9,613 nucleotides of DNA from Verrucomicrobiales bacterium. Its GTDB lineage: Bacteria > Verrucomicrobiota > Verrucomicrobiia > Verrucomicrobiales > Verrucomicrobiaceae. The stretch is from assembly GCA_003506995.1 (NCBI GenBank), contig DNXB01000647.1, forward strand, positions 812 through 10,424, read 5' to 3'. Below, one piece after another: positions 1 through 7,469 of this stretch. Made by a program: the position numbers and the translations under genes. Every line of letters begins with the position of its first letter. Within the stretch, counting starts at the first letter, position 1. Under the pieces are notes generated by a model. That model worked only from the letters and a program-made list of their open reading frames with translations. It made no database searches and had not been told where the DNA came from.

Positions 1-724
1 TGATGATGAGCGTGACCTTCATCTCCTCTGCCGGGATATTCGCTGGCATGCTGATCCAGAGATCGTCGCGGTGGTTGCCTTTGGCGGGGGAGTTGATGAT
101 GGCGGTGCGGTCCACGTAGGTGGAGATGATGGAGCCGGTGATTTCGGCGACGAAGCCTTCCGCGTCGATGCGGGAGCCGTTGAAGATCCAGGTGTCGAGA
201 TCGGGCGGGGTTTTGCGCTCGTCGATGTTCTGGATGAAGTCGGAGAGGGGGACGTTTTTTGTTTTGTCGCCTTCTTTCCACTCGCAGCGGATGTGGAGGC
301 GGTTGGCTCTTGGAGTGGCGGGCGATGTCTCGTCTTTTTCAGGATAGGGGCGCTCTTCCTTGGGATCGAGGCTGTCGAGGATGCCCTTGGTGGCAGGCTG
401 GTAATTGGCGAGCAGGAGGGCGAGCTGGATTTCAATTGGACGAACGGTGGTCTGGAGGATGGTTTCGTGGACTTTTTCACCGGCCTCGTGGCAGAGGGCG
501 TACTCGATGGGGAGCTTCTGATGCAGGATGGAGCAGGGGATGCGCAGTTCACGCGTGGCAGCGGTGATCTGGATGCCGTTGAGGTCGTAAATGCCCGGCG
601 CGGTTTCTTTGAGGAGTTTCTTCGCGTCTTCGAGCTGGGTTTTCGCGTCCACCTTGGGCGCGGCGGTGTCTTGGGCCGCCAGGCATGGGAGGAAGGCGAG
701 GAATGCGAAGGAGGAGAGACGCAT
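1..724 (-). CDS. Exported YdjY-domain protein (3' end beyond window)
   Basis: This gene reads leftward from ATG at 724-722 and stays open for 241 codons to the window edge, so the C-terminus is missing. The first 17 residues form a type I signal peptide (MRLSSFAFLAFLPCLAA, then QD), so the protein is exported. Residues about 20-40 are charged and probably helical. From about residue 55 it resembles the YdjY domain: ELRIPCSILH, then an E-Y-A-L-C segment, a K-V-H-E-T-I-L segment, and RPIEIQLALLL. A later segment contains DTWIFNGS and an S-I-I-S-T-Y-V-D stretch like the usual FAGS...ISVVNFPTA portion. The biochemical role of YdjY domains is not known to me; the family is frequent in Verrucomicrobia and Planctomycetes. 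It starts 19 bases after the binding-protein gene, on the same strand, so the two are probably co-transcribed. No Shine-Dalgarno sequence is visible. The reading frame is sure; the family call is by recalled motif pattern. Confidence 0.8.
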   Translation of the reverse strand, partial: MRLSSFAFLAFLPCLAAQDTAAPKVDAKTQLEDAKKLLKETAPGIYDLNGIQITAATRELRIPCSILHQKLPIEYALCHEAGEKVHETILQTTVRPIEIQLALLLANYQPATKGILDSLDPKEERPYPEKDETSPATPRANRLHIRCEWKEGDKTKNVPLSDFIQNIDERKTPPDLDTWIFNGSRIDAEGFVAEITGSIISTYVDRTAIINSPAKGNHRDDLWISMPANIPAEEMKVTLII

Positions 725-743
725 GGACAGGAGTGGTGGCGGA

Positions 744-1844
744 TTAGAGCTTGGGAAGCTTGTAAGTGCCTGCGCGGAGGGATTTTTCGACGTTTTTGGG
801 TGTGACGGTGACGGGCTCGACCTCGTAGGCGGGCAGGGGCTTGAAGTTTTTGTCGGTGCGCAGCTTGAGGACGATCTGCAGGGCGAGATCGACGAGAGCG
901 GGCTGGACGATGGTGGCATCGAGATCGCCTCGGCGGACCAGTTCCATGCCGCTTCTCGGGCCGGAAATGCCGTCGGTGCCGATGACGAAGATGTTTTCAC
1001 GCTGGCCGGCATCTGAGGCCGCTTTGGCCGCGCCGACGGCAAGGGCGTCATTGTGCGCGAAGATGACATCGAACTGCTTTTGTAGTTGGAACGCCTCAGC
1101 GGTGCGCTGGGTGGCGTTCTCAGGCTTCCAGTCGGCGAAAGCGTCGTGAACCAGGATGACACCAGGCTGGGTGCCCAGCGTCTCGGTGAAGCCGGTGGCA
1201 AGATCGTTGGAGAACGGGCTGTCTTCGACGGAAAGGATCTGAACGACGCGACCGGTGACCTCGGCGCGGCCTTCTTCGGCGGCCTTGCGTTTGAGCGCCT
1301 CGAGTGTGGCCTCCGCAGCCAGGCGACCGACGCGGCGCTGGTCGCTGTAAACGATGCTGGCGCAACCTTCATTGAGCATGCGTTTGTCGAGTCCGATGAC
1401 GATGATGCCTGCGGTGGTGGCCTCGACGATCAAGGCGGCGAGGGCAGGGGGATCAATGGGGATGACGAAGATGGCGGCGGGTTTGGCGTCGATAGCCTGG
1501 CGGAACTGCGCCGCCTGCTGGGCGGCCGAACCTGCGGCGTCATGAGTGAAGAGCTTGTAGCCGGCCTGACGGCTGATGAGCCTCACGAGGCCGTTGCGCT
1601 GAAATTCCTGGAGCGGGACGCGCATATCCGGGAGCAGGAGGATGATTTCAGCGCGTTCGTCCTTGGCCGCGAGACCGGTGGCGGCGGCGATGCCAGGAAC
1701 CGAGGGAGGGGACGCTGATGTGCCTGATGGCGCCGCGCTGGCGGGGGTGTCAGATTTCTTCTGTTCTGGTTCGTCGGACGGGCCGCAGGCGGCCAAGGTC
1801 AGAACGCCGGTGAGACAGGCCAAAATTCGGGTGTGTGGGTGCAT
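744..1844 (-). CDS. Periplasmic substrate-binding lipoprotein, ribose-binding (Peripla_BP_4) type
   Basis: This 366-aa protein is a predicted lipoprotein that binds a small ligand, probably a sugar, for an ABC transporter or a sensor. The start at 1844 gives a perfect signal: MHPHTR, a hydrophobic stretch, then lipobox L17-A18-A19-C20. An in-frame ATG at 1913 would bury this signal 23 residues inside and is rejected. After Cys20 comes a Ser/Ala/Pro-rich tether to about residue 55. The rest follows the RbsB/LacI-like fold: an AEIILLLPD first strand, [13 protein letters not shown] (compare ILLINPTDSDA in RbsB), [10 protein letters not shown] (compare IPVITLDRQ), [31 protein letters not shown] (compare VQAVFAQNDEMALGA) and [10 protein letters not shown]. 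The ligand cannot be told from the sequence. No permease or ATPase gene is in the window; the next gene downstream encodes a YdjY-domain protein. There is no Shine-Dalgarno sequence before the start. The fold call is strong, the substrate unknown. Confidence 0.9.
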   Translation of the reverse strand: MHPHTRILACLTGVLTLAACGPSDEPEQKKSDTPASAAPSGTSASPPSVPGIAAATGLAAKDERAEIILLLPDMRVPLQEFQRNGLVRLISRQAGYKLFTHDAAGSAAQQAAQFRQAIDAKPAAIFVIPIDPPALAALIVEATTAGIIVIGLDKRMLNEGCASIVYSDQRRVGRLAAEATLEALKRKAAEEGRAEVTGRVVQILSVEDSPFSNDLATGFTETLGTQPGVILVHDAFADWKPENATQRTAEAFQLQKQFDVIFAHNDALAVGAAKAASDAGQRENIFVIGTDGISGPRSGMELVRRGDLDATIVQPALVDLALQIVLKLRTDKNFKPLPAYEVEPVTVTPKNVEKSLRAGTYKLPKL

Positions 1845-1988
1845 GGTGTAAGCAGGCGGGAGTTTAGGCCGGGAAGACGCTTTCGCACAAGCCAGGATGA
1901 CGTTGAAAATCAAGACACAGGCTTTTGCTTGCAGATTGAGGGGATTGCCACAGACTCCGCGCCTGTTTGCCCATCCCCCATTGATTCA
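1845..1988. promoter_or_regulatory. Divergent intergenic region with promoters for both directions (inferred)
   Basis: These 144 bases lie between the leftward binding-protein gene and the rightward UDP-glucuronate decarboxylase gene, so both promoters should sit here. On the minus strand, TTGTGC and TAAACT about 18 bases apart, just upstream of the lipoprotein start, are a weak sigma70-like pair. On the plus strand, TTGAAA at 1903-1908 resembles a -35 box, but the hexamer 17 bases further on (TGCTTG) is poor. No operator palindrome stands out. The location is reliable; the individual boxes are not. Confidence 0.35.
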
Positions 1989-2945
1989 ATGACCCACCCA
2001 AAGAAAACCGCCGTCGTCACCGGAGCCGCAGGATTCCTCGGATCACATCTGACGGACCGTTTGCTGAAGGAAGGGTTCAAGGTCATTGGCATCGACAATC
2101 TTCTGACTGGCAGTGTGCATAACATCGAGCATCTGGCCGGGAACGGGGATTTTAAGTTCATCCACCACGACGTCACGGAGTACATTTATCTGCCTGGCGA
2201 GGTGCATCTGGTGTTCCATTTTGCCTCGCCTGCGAGTCCGATTGATTATTTGAAGCTGCCGATTCAGACGCTGAAAGTGGGGTCGATCGGCACCCATCAC
2301 GCCCTGGGCCTAGCCAAGGCCAAAGGGGCGACTTTTCTGCTGGCATCCACCTCGGAGACATATGGAGACCCGCTGGAGCACCCGCAAAAAGAAACCTACT
2401 GGGGCAATGTGAACCCGATCGGCCTGCGCGGGGTGTACGATGAGGCCAAGCGCTTCGCCGAGGCGCTGGTGATGGCCTACCACCGCAGTCACAACATGGA
2501 CACGAAAATTGTCCGAATCTTCAACACCTACGGTCCTCGGATGCGCCTGGAGGACGGGCGCGTGGTGCCGGCCTTCATCGGCCAGGCTTTGCATGATGAG
2601 CCTCTGACGGTGTTTGGCGAGGGGCGGCAGACGCGCAGCTTCTGTTTTGTCTCCGACCTCATCGACGGCATTTATCGCCTTTCGCAGAGCGACTATCATG
2701 AGCCGGTGAACATCGGCAATCCAGCCGAGATGACGATCATGCAGTTTGCCGAGGCGATTCTGCGCATCACGGGCAGCCAGTCGAAGATCGTCCATCATCC
2801 ACTGCCTGCTGATGATCCGAAGGTGCGGCAACCGGACATCTCGCTGGCGCGGGAACTTCTGGGATGGGAGCCCAAGGTGCCGTTTGAAGAGGGAATTACT
2901 CGGACGATTGAGTATTTTCGCGACTTTCTGCGAATCCCTGCTTGA
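1989..2945 (+). CDS. uxs: UDP-glucuronate decarboxylase (UDP-xylose synthase)
   Basis: This 318-aa cytoplasmic enzyme converts UDP-glucuronate to UDP-xylose and CO2 using bound NAD+, supplying xylose for surface polysaccharide or glycoprotein. It is an extended short-chain dehydrogenase. The Rossmann motif [11 protein letters not shown] is at residues 11-21, followed by an acidic residue after strand 2 (IGIDNLLTG). The catalytic set is visible: STSETYGDP at 120-128 with Glu123, and YDEAK with Tyr150 and Lys154. [18 protein letters not shown] and [16 protein letters not shown] are hallmarks of the UXS family and separate it from UDP-glucose 4-epimerases and GDP-mannose dehydratases; the last holds the arginine that in family members binds the substrate carboxylate. 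The length matches bacterial UXS (about 310-320 aa). The frame is open back to 1833, but only ATG 1989 puts the first strand at the N-terminus. No Shine-Dalgarno sequence precedes it. The next gene starts 56 bases downstream and may share the transcript, although it belongs to a different process. Confidence 0.95.
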   Translation: MTHPKKTAVVTGAAGFLGSHLTDRLLKEGFKVIGIDNLLTGSVHNIEHLAGNGDFKFIHHDVTEYIYLPGEVHLVFHFASPASPIDYLKLPIQTLKVGSIGTHHALGLAKAKGATFLLASTSETYGDPLEHPQKETYWGNVNPIGLRGVYDEAKRFAEALVMAYHRSHNMDTKIVRIFNTYGPRMRLEDGRVVPAFIGQALHDEPLTVFGEGRQTRSFCFVSDLIDGIYRLSQSDYHEPVNIGNPAEMTIMQFAEAILRITGSQSKIVHHPLPADDPKVRQPDISLARELLGWEPKVPFEEGITRTIEYFRDFLRIPA

Positions 2946-2954
2946 TGCGCGAGG

Positions 2955-2972
2955 TGTTTTGCTGATAAAACA
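2955..2972. repeat. Short AT-rich inverted repeat between uxs and the pilus-like cluster
   Basis: TGTTTT and AAAACA flank a six-base loop (GCTGAT) ten bases after the uxs stop codon. The stem has only one G-C pair and is not followed by a T-run, so it is a poor intrinsic terminator. It could mark the boundary between uxs and the next transcript, or it may be chance. Confidence 0.25.
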
Positions 2973-3001
2973 TGAAAATACCAAGAACAACCCGCCCCTT
3001 C

Positions 3002-3628
3002 ATGAAATCATCCATTCTGACCTTCGCGTTCATTTTTATCGCCTCGGCGCTTAGCGCACAGGCTCCAGCAGATGACAAGGCCCGGATCATCGTTGACATC
3101 AAGAAAGTGGATGTCAAAGAGCAGCCGACGCCGATGTTTAGCGCGGGCAATGTGGCGGACAAACGCTGGCGCCCCAAAAACTGGATCGAGGTGGACGTTG
3201 AGTTCGAGATCAAGCTGCCACCAGAAGCGGGGGGCAGGAATGGAACCTTCCCCGCCATGCAGTTGAATGTTTATCTGCCGCTGCAGCACATGACCAAGGA
3301 TGGCAAAAGAACCGTGCTGCAAGGCTCTCTCGATTTGGTCAACATCCCGGCGAGTGAAACCTGTCATGCGCTGGCGTATGTCTCTCCTGCCACCATGAAG
3401 CTGATCACGCAGAAAAACACCATGACTGTGTCCACGGATGTGCAGGGCTGGGGGGTGGAGGTTGTGATTGATGCCGAGCGCAGGGCGCATGCCGCCAGTG
3501 TCGGCAAGGATCCTTGGTGGGAGAAGAGTGAAAATTTCTCCATCATGACTGGCGCGGTGCTCAGCAAGTCTCTGACGCCATTCTCAATCCTGTGGGGAGA
3601 CTACGACGTTCAGGTCAAGCCCCGTTGA
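3002..3628 (+). CDS. Secreted Amuc_1102-like protein of the pilus-like cluster
   Basis: This 208-aa protein is exported and probably acts in the periplasm or at the cell surface. ATG 3002 gives a clean type I signal peptide (MKSSILTFAFIFIASALSA, then QA). An in-frame ATG at 2972 would add ten polar residues in front and is less likely. No transmembrane segment follows. The mature part is rich in alternating strands (IIVDIKKVDV, WIEVDVEFEIKLP, MQLNVYLPL, GWGVEVVIDAE, ending in YDVQVKPR), which suggests a beta-sandwich. It sits directly before the PilM-like gene, the place of Amuc_1102 in Akkermansia, whose product is reported to have an immunoglobulin-like fold related to archaeal type IV pilus proteins. 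Equivalence rests on position, size, signal peptide and strand pattern rather than on a visible signature motif. The function is unknown; it could be a surface subunit or an accessory protein. It lies 43 bases upstream of the PilM-PilN gene. Confidence 0.75.
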   Translation: MKSSILTFAFIFIASALSAQAPADDKARIIVDIKKVDVKEQPTPMFSAGNVADKRWRPKNWIEVDVEFEIKLPPEAGGRNGTFPAMQLNVYLPLQHMTKDGKRTVLQGSLDLVNIPASETCHALAYVSPATMKLITQKNTMTVSTDVQGWGVEVVIDAERRAHAASVGKDPWWEKSENFSIMTGAVLSKSLTPFSILWGDYDVQVKPR

Positions 3629-3671
3629 GCACTCCAACGAGTCACTTTAAAAGCGTTCAATCCAATCCAGC

Positions 3672-5432
3672 ATGGCAGACTCCAATAGCATTGCGGTGAT
3701 CAATCTCGGCTCCCAGCGTGTGGGCGGAGCTGTTTTCAGCAGGACTTCCGGCGGTGATCTTGTGTTAAAACGGTATGAATTTGTTGAGCTGGATGGTGAT
3801 CCCTCCGTGGACGTCAGCCGGTTGCCGCAGCTCAAAGTGGCGCTCGGCGAACTGGTGTCGAAACTGAGGATCAAAGGTCACAGAGTCTGGTGTGCCGTGC
3901 CGGGGCATCCCGTTTTCAGCCGTTTTGTCAAACTGCCTCCTGTGCAAGGAGACAAGCTGGCGCAGATTGTCGAATTTGAGGCGCGCCAAAATGTGCCCTG
4001 GCAACTGGACGAAGTGTCCTGGGACTATGAGGAGGTTGCCAAGAGTGATCTGGGCGAAGTGGAGGTTGTCCTGGCCGCCATGAAAATTGAACCTCTCAAT
4101 GAGATGTATGCGGAGGTGGTCTCCTGTGGCATCAATGTGGTCGGAATGGGGGTTGGTCCGCTGGCATTATACAATGCCTTCCGTTACAGTTACCCGGATG
4201 TGGACGAGCCGGCTCTGGTGATTGATCTGGGCGCTCGTTCCACCAATTTGGTTTTCGTCGAGGGAGAACGTTTCTTCACCCGCAATCTTCTTGTGGGGGG
4301 CGCCGCAGTCACCAATGCCATCGCCAAAGAATTTGGCATTCCTTTTGCCGAGGCTGAGATGCAGAAGTGTTCGCAGGGGTTTGTGGCGCTGGGCGGAGCT
4401 GTGGAGGATCATCCAGACGAAGGTGTCAACGCCATGTCCAAAGTCATGCGCAACTCGATGACCCGGCTTCACTCCGAGGTCATGCGCACCATCACATTCT
4501 ATCGCAGCCAGCAGGGCGGCAGCGCGCCCAAGCGTGTGTTTTTGGCAGGTGGTGGTTCGGCCGCAGGATACATCGCGGAGTTTTTCGCTGAAAAACTCAA
4601 GCTGCCAGTCGAGGTTTTGAACGGTCTGCGTGGCGTTCAGGCTGATCGCGGGGTGAACATGGAGGCTGGCCGGGTTGACGCGCCAGCCTTGGGTGAGCTA
4701 GTCGGGGTGGCTTTGCAGGGCATGGGATCCTGTCCATGTGAAATCGAGCTTGTGCCTGATGCCCTTGCCTCGGCGCGTGACGCGGCGCGTCGTGCGCCGG
4801 CGCTCGTGCTCTCTGGTCTGTGCATCCTCGCCGCATTGGGGGCTGCCATTTTCTGGTTCAAGAATGCCGAGGCATCAGTCCAGCAGCGCACGTCAGGCAT
4901 CCAGGCTGAAGTTTCCAGCCTGAGCCAGTTGGCCGGAGAAATTCGTCTGCTGGAAGCGCGTCAGGCGGAGTTGCGCGTGCGCAGCTTGCAGCTTGAGCAA
5001 GCTGTCACTGACCGTTCCTGGTGGGTACGTTTGCTCAATGAGCTCAACCAGCAGTTCGACAATGACCTTCTGTGGCTGACCGTGATTGAGCCGCTCAAGG
5101 ATGGAAAGCCTCTCACCAGTTCTCTGTGGGGAAGCTCTGGCGCTGAGCCGTCTTCCTCAAGAGTGGAGGCACCCAAAAAAGCCGGGCAGTCGGTCGCCCC
5201 GGTTTATGAACTCCGTCTTCTTGGGTTATACCGCCGTAACGACAAGGGTGAGCAAAAAGTGGTCTATGATTTTGCCGCCAAGGTTGCCAAGCTGGATTCT
5301 TTTGGTGTGACGGATTTTGACAACAACCGTGACAAATACGTCCTCAAGGTGGATTCTGGAACCGAGGAAGACAGGTACGCCTATCAATTCGAGATCAAAC
5401 TGCCGCTTCGCAAGCCTCTGCAATTCAAGTAA
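3672..5432 (+). CDS. PilM-PilN-type fusion protein, pilus assembly platform (Amuc_1101-like)
   Basis: This 586-aa inner-membrane protein joins two parts that are separate in most type IV pilus systems. Residues 1 to about 350 form a PilM (FtsA/actin-like) nucleotide-binding domain: the N-terminal INLGSQR loop at 10-16, GHRVWCAVPGHPVFSRFVKLP, VIDLGARSTNLVFV at 183-196 (phosphate-2 loop), LVGGAAVTNAIAKEF, and the adenosine loop LAGGGSAAG from 291. IELVPDA at 358-364 then resembles the INLLP peptide with which PilN binds PilM. One transmembrane helix (about 376-396) follows, then a coiled coil (about 400-440) and a periplasmic domain with WWVRLLNELNQQF and WLTVIEP, typical of PilN. Topology is therefore cytoplasmic N-terminus and periplasmic C-terminus. 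The phosphate-1 loop has Asn11 where actin-like ATPases usually have Asp. The gene lies 6 bases before the PilO-like gene, so the two are surely co-transcribed. The fold assignment is strong; ATP use is uncertain. Confidence 0.9.
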   Translation: MADSNSIAVINLGSQRVGGAVFSRTSGGDLVLKRYEFVELDGDPSVDVSRLPQLKVALGELVSKLRIKGHRVWCAVPGHPVFSRFVKLPPVQGDKLAQIVEFEARQNVPWQLDEVSWDYEEVAKSDLGEVEVVLAAMKIEPLNEMYAEVVSCGINVVGMGVGPLALYNAFRYSYPDVDEPALVIDLGARSTNLVFVEGERFFTRNLLVGGAAVTNAIAKEFGIPFAEAEMQKCSQGFVALGGAVEDHPDEGVNAMSKVMRNSMTRLHSEVMRTITFYRSQQGGSAPKRVFLAGGGSAAGYIAEFFAEKLKLPVEVLNGLRGVQADRGVNMEAGRVDAPALGELVGVALQGMGSCPCEIELVPDALASARDAARRAPALVLSGLCILAALGAAIFWFKNAEASVQQRTSGIQAEVSSLSQLAGEIRLLEARQAELRVRSLQLEQAVTDRSWWVRLLNELNQQFDNDLLWLTVIEPLKDGKPLTSSLWGSSGAEPSSSRVEAPKKAGQSVAPVYELRLLGLYRRNDKGEQKVVYDFAAKVAKLDSFGVTDFDNNRDKYVLKVDSGTEEDRYAYQFEIKLPLRKPLQFK

Positions 5433-5438
5433 AGCCCC

Positions 5439-6434
5439 ATGGACTGGATTCGTGAAAATAAATCGTTGGCCGCCATACTTGGCGTCATAATCGTTGGAGC
5501 CCTTGTTTTGGGTTATCTGTTGTTTGGTGCCTGGAGCAGTTACTCGGAGGCCAAAGAAAGCTACCTTGCCATGGGTAACCAGGTGGCAACCATGAAAAGC
5601 GCGGCTCTTGCGCCCAATAAAGACAATCTGCAGGCGAAGCGGGCTCTTGTGGAGGAATACGCCAGCAATGTGAACAAGCTTGGTGGAGCCCTGCTTATTC
5701 TCCAGCCTCCGGTGGTGCCCATCAAGGACATCGAGTTCCAGACCAAGCTGAAGGCCAAAATCGCCGAGGTGCGCAAGTCGGCCGCGGCATCCAAACTGGT
5801 GTTGCCGGCGGAATTCGCCTTTGGCTTTGATGATTACACATCATCACTGCCCAAAGCAGAGGTTGCGGCCGAATTGTCAAGTTACTTGGATGCGATGGTG
5901 GAGCTGGTGAAGCTGTTCATGTTGTGTGGCGTTCAATCTGTGGATGTGATTGAGCGATCCAAACTTGCCCTGGAGCAATCGTCATCGCCATCGGCGACAA
6001 ATGCTCAGTCCAGAAACGTTCGTCCGGGTGTGCAACAGCAGCCCATGGCCGGCTCGGCAATGTTGGAAAAGCGTCAGATTTCAGTCATCCTGACACTTGA
6101 CCAGGGGCCGTTGCAGATGTTGGTCAGTCGGCTTGCCAATCCTTCGGACATGCCCTTTTTCACCAATCTGCGCTTGTTGCGCGTGGAAAACCAGATGCAG
6201 GAAGGCCCGATCCGCTCGGATGTCAGAGTGCCGGAAGCCGCGCCCCCTGGCACTGGGGCGGAGGCACCCGCTCCTTCCTCAACCGATGAAATCAAACCGC
6301 CGCCGCCCGCTCCGGTGGATTCCATTCCTGTCATTGGTCAGGAGCGCCTGAAGGTTAGAATGGAAATCGACCTTTTAAAATTTCTAGATGCCGCCAAGGG
6401 CGTTGCCGTCCAGTCTCCAGCCACTGGGCGTTGA
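5439..6434 (+). CDS. PilO-like inner-membrane protein, Amuc_1100 homologue
   Basis: This 331-aa protein is the counterpart of Akkermansia Amuc_1100 (about 317 aa), an outer-surface-associated protein known for TLR2 signalling in the host. It begins MDWIRENKS, followed by one transmembrane helix (about 10-29). A coiled-coil part (SYSEAKESYLAMGNQVATM onward) leads into an alpha/beta core. Motifs shared with Amuc_1100 as I recall it are a W/F-G-F-x-x-Y segment (here FAFGFDDY), LVKLFMLCGVQSVDVI (there LVNKLAECGLSKFIKV), and the C-terminal strand PVIGQERLKVRMEIDLLKF (there PYMGKEQVFVQVSLNLVHF). A Pro/Ala-rich linker at about 265-297 precedes that strand, as in Amuc_1100. The general plan of one helix, coiled coil and ferredoxin-like core is that of PilO/GspM. 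It starts 6 bases after the PilM-PilN fusion and should pair with its PilN part in the periplasm. Whether it also reaches the cell surface cannot be seen here. Confidence 0.88.
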   Translation: MDWIRENKSLAAILGVIIVGALVLGYLLFGAWSSYSEAKESYLAMGNQVATMKSAALAPNKDNLQAKRALVEEYASNVNKLGGALLILQPPVVPIKDIEFQTKLKAKIAEVRKSAAASKLVLPAEFAFGFDDYTSSLPKAEVAAELSSYLDAMVELVKLFMLCGVQSVDVIERSKLALEQSSSPSATNAQSRNVRPGVQQQPMAGSAMLEKRQISVILTLDQGPLQMLVSRLANPSDMPFFTNLRLLRVENQMQEGPIRSDVRVPEAAPPGTGAEAPAPSSTDEIKPPPPAPVDSIPVIGQERLKVRMEIDLLKFLDAAKGVAVQSPATGR

Positions 6435-6473
6435 TCCGCCTTATTTTCAATCCAACCGCATTCTCCACGCACC

Positions 6474-7469
6474 ATGCAGAACAGCCAGGGCAGCTACGAA
6501 AAAATCATCCTGACCGTCTCCTCCCTCCTAGCCATCGGGGTTGCGGGTTATCTCGTGTACGAATCGATGGGTTTTGAGGACAGTCTGGCGCTGTCCCAGG
6601 GGGTGCCGCGCAAAGACCTTAATCCGCCGGACAATGCGTCGGTTGTCGCTGCGACTGACACGATCAGAAAAAAGTATGCCTGGCTCTCACCCGAGCGCCA
6701 GGGCAAGCCGGTGCCGCTGAACAAATCTGTCCTGCTAGTGATGAAGGGCGGGGAGCTTTTCGACCTGCTTCTGCCAGAGCCTAAACTGCGGGAACCAATG
6801 ACGAATCTCTTTCTCACCGGAGACCGTTCCAAGAATCCCCCGGAAACAGAGCTGCCAAACATTTATTCCCCCAACGTGGGTGATTTGGACGCCGATGACG
6901 ACGGCTTCTCCAACTTGGAGGAGTTCAACGCGAAAACCGACCCGCGCGACGCATCGAGCATGCCGCCGTTAACGAACAAGCTGGTGCTGCGCCAGCGTAT
7001 CAGCCACGATTACATCATAGTTCTCAAAGGCGGCAGCGACGGCACCTTTCAAATCCAGCGCTTGCAACCCTCCAAAGGAAACGTGTTCAAACCGCTCAAC
7101 GAGGCATTTGGCTTCGACAAAGGGGTGGCGCGCTTCAAGCTGCTTGAGGCCAGGCAGCAAACCATACAGCACCCCACGCTTGGCCCTATGGAGGCGTTTA
7201 TTGTCAAGACGCTGGATCTTTCCACCAACAAAGAGTTTGAATTGGTGCAGGGCAAGGAGACGAACTTGGCTGAATTTGAGGCGGAACTCGAATTTCGCTG
7301 GAAAAAGCGCCAGCCAATTCCCGGTGTCAAAGAGGGAAAAACATTTCAACTTCCCGGTCTGGGCAAAAGCTACCACATTTGGAAGTTGGAGGAAAGCAAG
7401 GCGATCATTTCCCCTTTGGGCAATGATGGCGACCCCCTGCCGGAAAAAATTGAAATTCAACAGGGTTGA
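6474..7469 (+). CDS. Membrane-anchored pilus-cluster protein with Asp-rich calcium-type loop (Amuc_1099-like)
   Basis: This 331-aa protein has one N-terminal transmembrane helix (about 10-27) after a short cytoplasmic tail, leaving some 300 residues in the periplasm. At 137-159 it carries a DLDADDDGFSNLEEF segment followed by TDPRD. This fits the Asp-rich calcium-binding pattern (thrombospondin type 3 or EF-hand-like, DxDxDGxxNxxEF...TDPxD) seen in many verrucomicrobial proteins. Beta-rich parts lie on both sides. The last part, with GKTFQLPGLGKSYHIWKLEE then AIISPL, looks like a small beta-barrel. Its place between the PilO-like gene and the secretin is where PilP (or GspC in type II secretion) is encoded in other systems, and it is the position of Amuc_1099. 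A role as connector from the inner-membrane platform to the secretin is therefore inferred from position and topology, not from sequence similarity. The gap to the preceding gene is 39 bases. Confidence 0.75.
   Translation: MQNSQGSYEKIILTVSSLLAIGVAGYLVYESMGFEDSLALSQGVPRKDLNPPDNASVVAATDTIRKKYAWLSPERQGKPVPLNKSVLLVMKGGELFDLLLPEPKLREPMTNLFLTGDRSKNPPETELPNIYSPNVGDLDADDDGFSNLEEFNAKTDPRDASSMPPLTNKLVLRQRISHDYIIVLKGGSDGTFQIQRLQPSKGNVFKPLNEAFGFDKGVARFKLLEARQQTIQHPTLGPMEAFIVKTLDLSTNKEFELVQGKETNLAEFEAELEFRWKKRQPIPGVKEGKTFQLPGLGKSYHIWKLEESKAIISPLGNDGDPLPEKIEIQQG

Noticed and set aside
19..552. Minus-strand open frame of 177 codons rich in Ser, Pro and Thr
   Set aside because: It is in a shifted frame within the YdjY-domain gene on the same strand, and its composition is that of a frame shadow.
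71..805. Open frame of 244 codons on the plus strand
   Set aside because: It lies opposite the YdjY-domain gene and the end of the lipoprotein gene. Its product is a low-complexity Gly/Asp/Val-rich string, as expected from the reverse of a GC-rich gene, whereas the minus-strand product has a signal peptide and family motifs.
1086..1718. Open frame of 210 codons on the plus strand
   Set aside because: It lies wholly opposite the substrate-binding lipoprotein, whose fold motifs are clear; the plus-strand product has no recognisable domain.
1845..1913. Upstream start for the binding lipoprotein at 1913
   Set aside because: It would put 23 extra residues before the signal peptide, whose lipobox is placed properly only with the start at 1844.
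1833..1988. Upstream start for the UDP-glucuronate decarboxylase at 1833
   Set aside because: The added 52 residues resemble no part of the family, overlap the start of the divergent gene, and would displace the Rossmann strand from the N-terminus.
2955..2972. Intrinsic terminator after uxs
   Set aside because: The hairpin stem is six pairs with one G-C and has no T-run after it, so it is listed only as a weak inverted repeat.
2310..2990. Minus-strand open frame of 226 codons
   Set aside because: It is antisense to the UDP-glucuronate decarboxylase, which has all catalytic motifs; the antisense product is His/Arg/Leu-rich with no domain.
2972..3001. Upstream start for the Amuc_1102-like protein at 2972
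   Set aside because: It adds ten polar and basic residues before an already complete signal peptide; kept only as a minor alternative.
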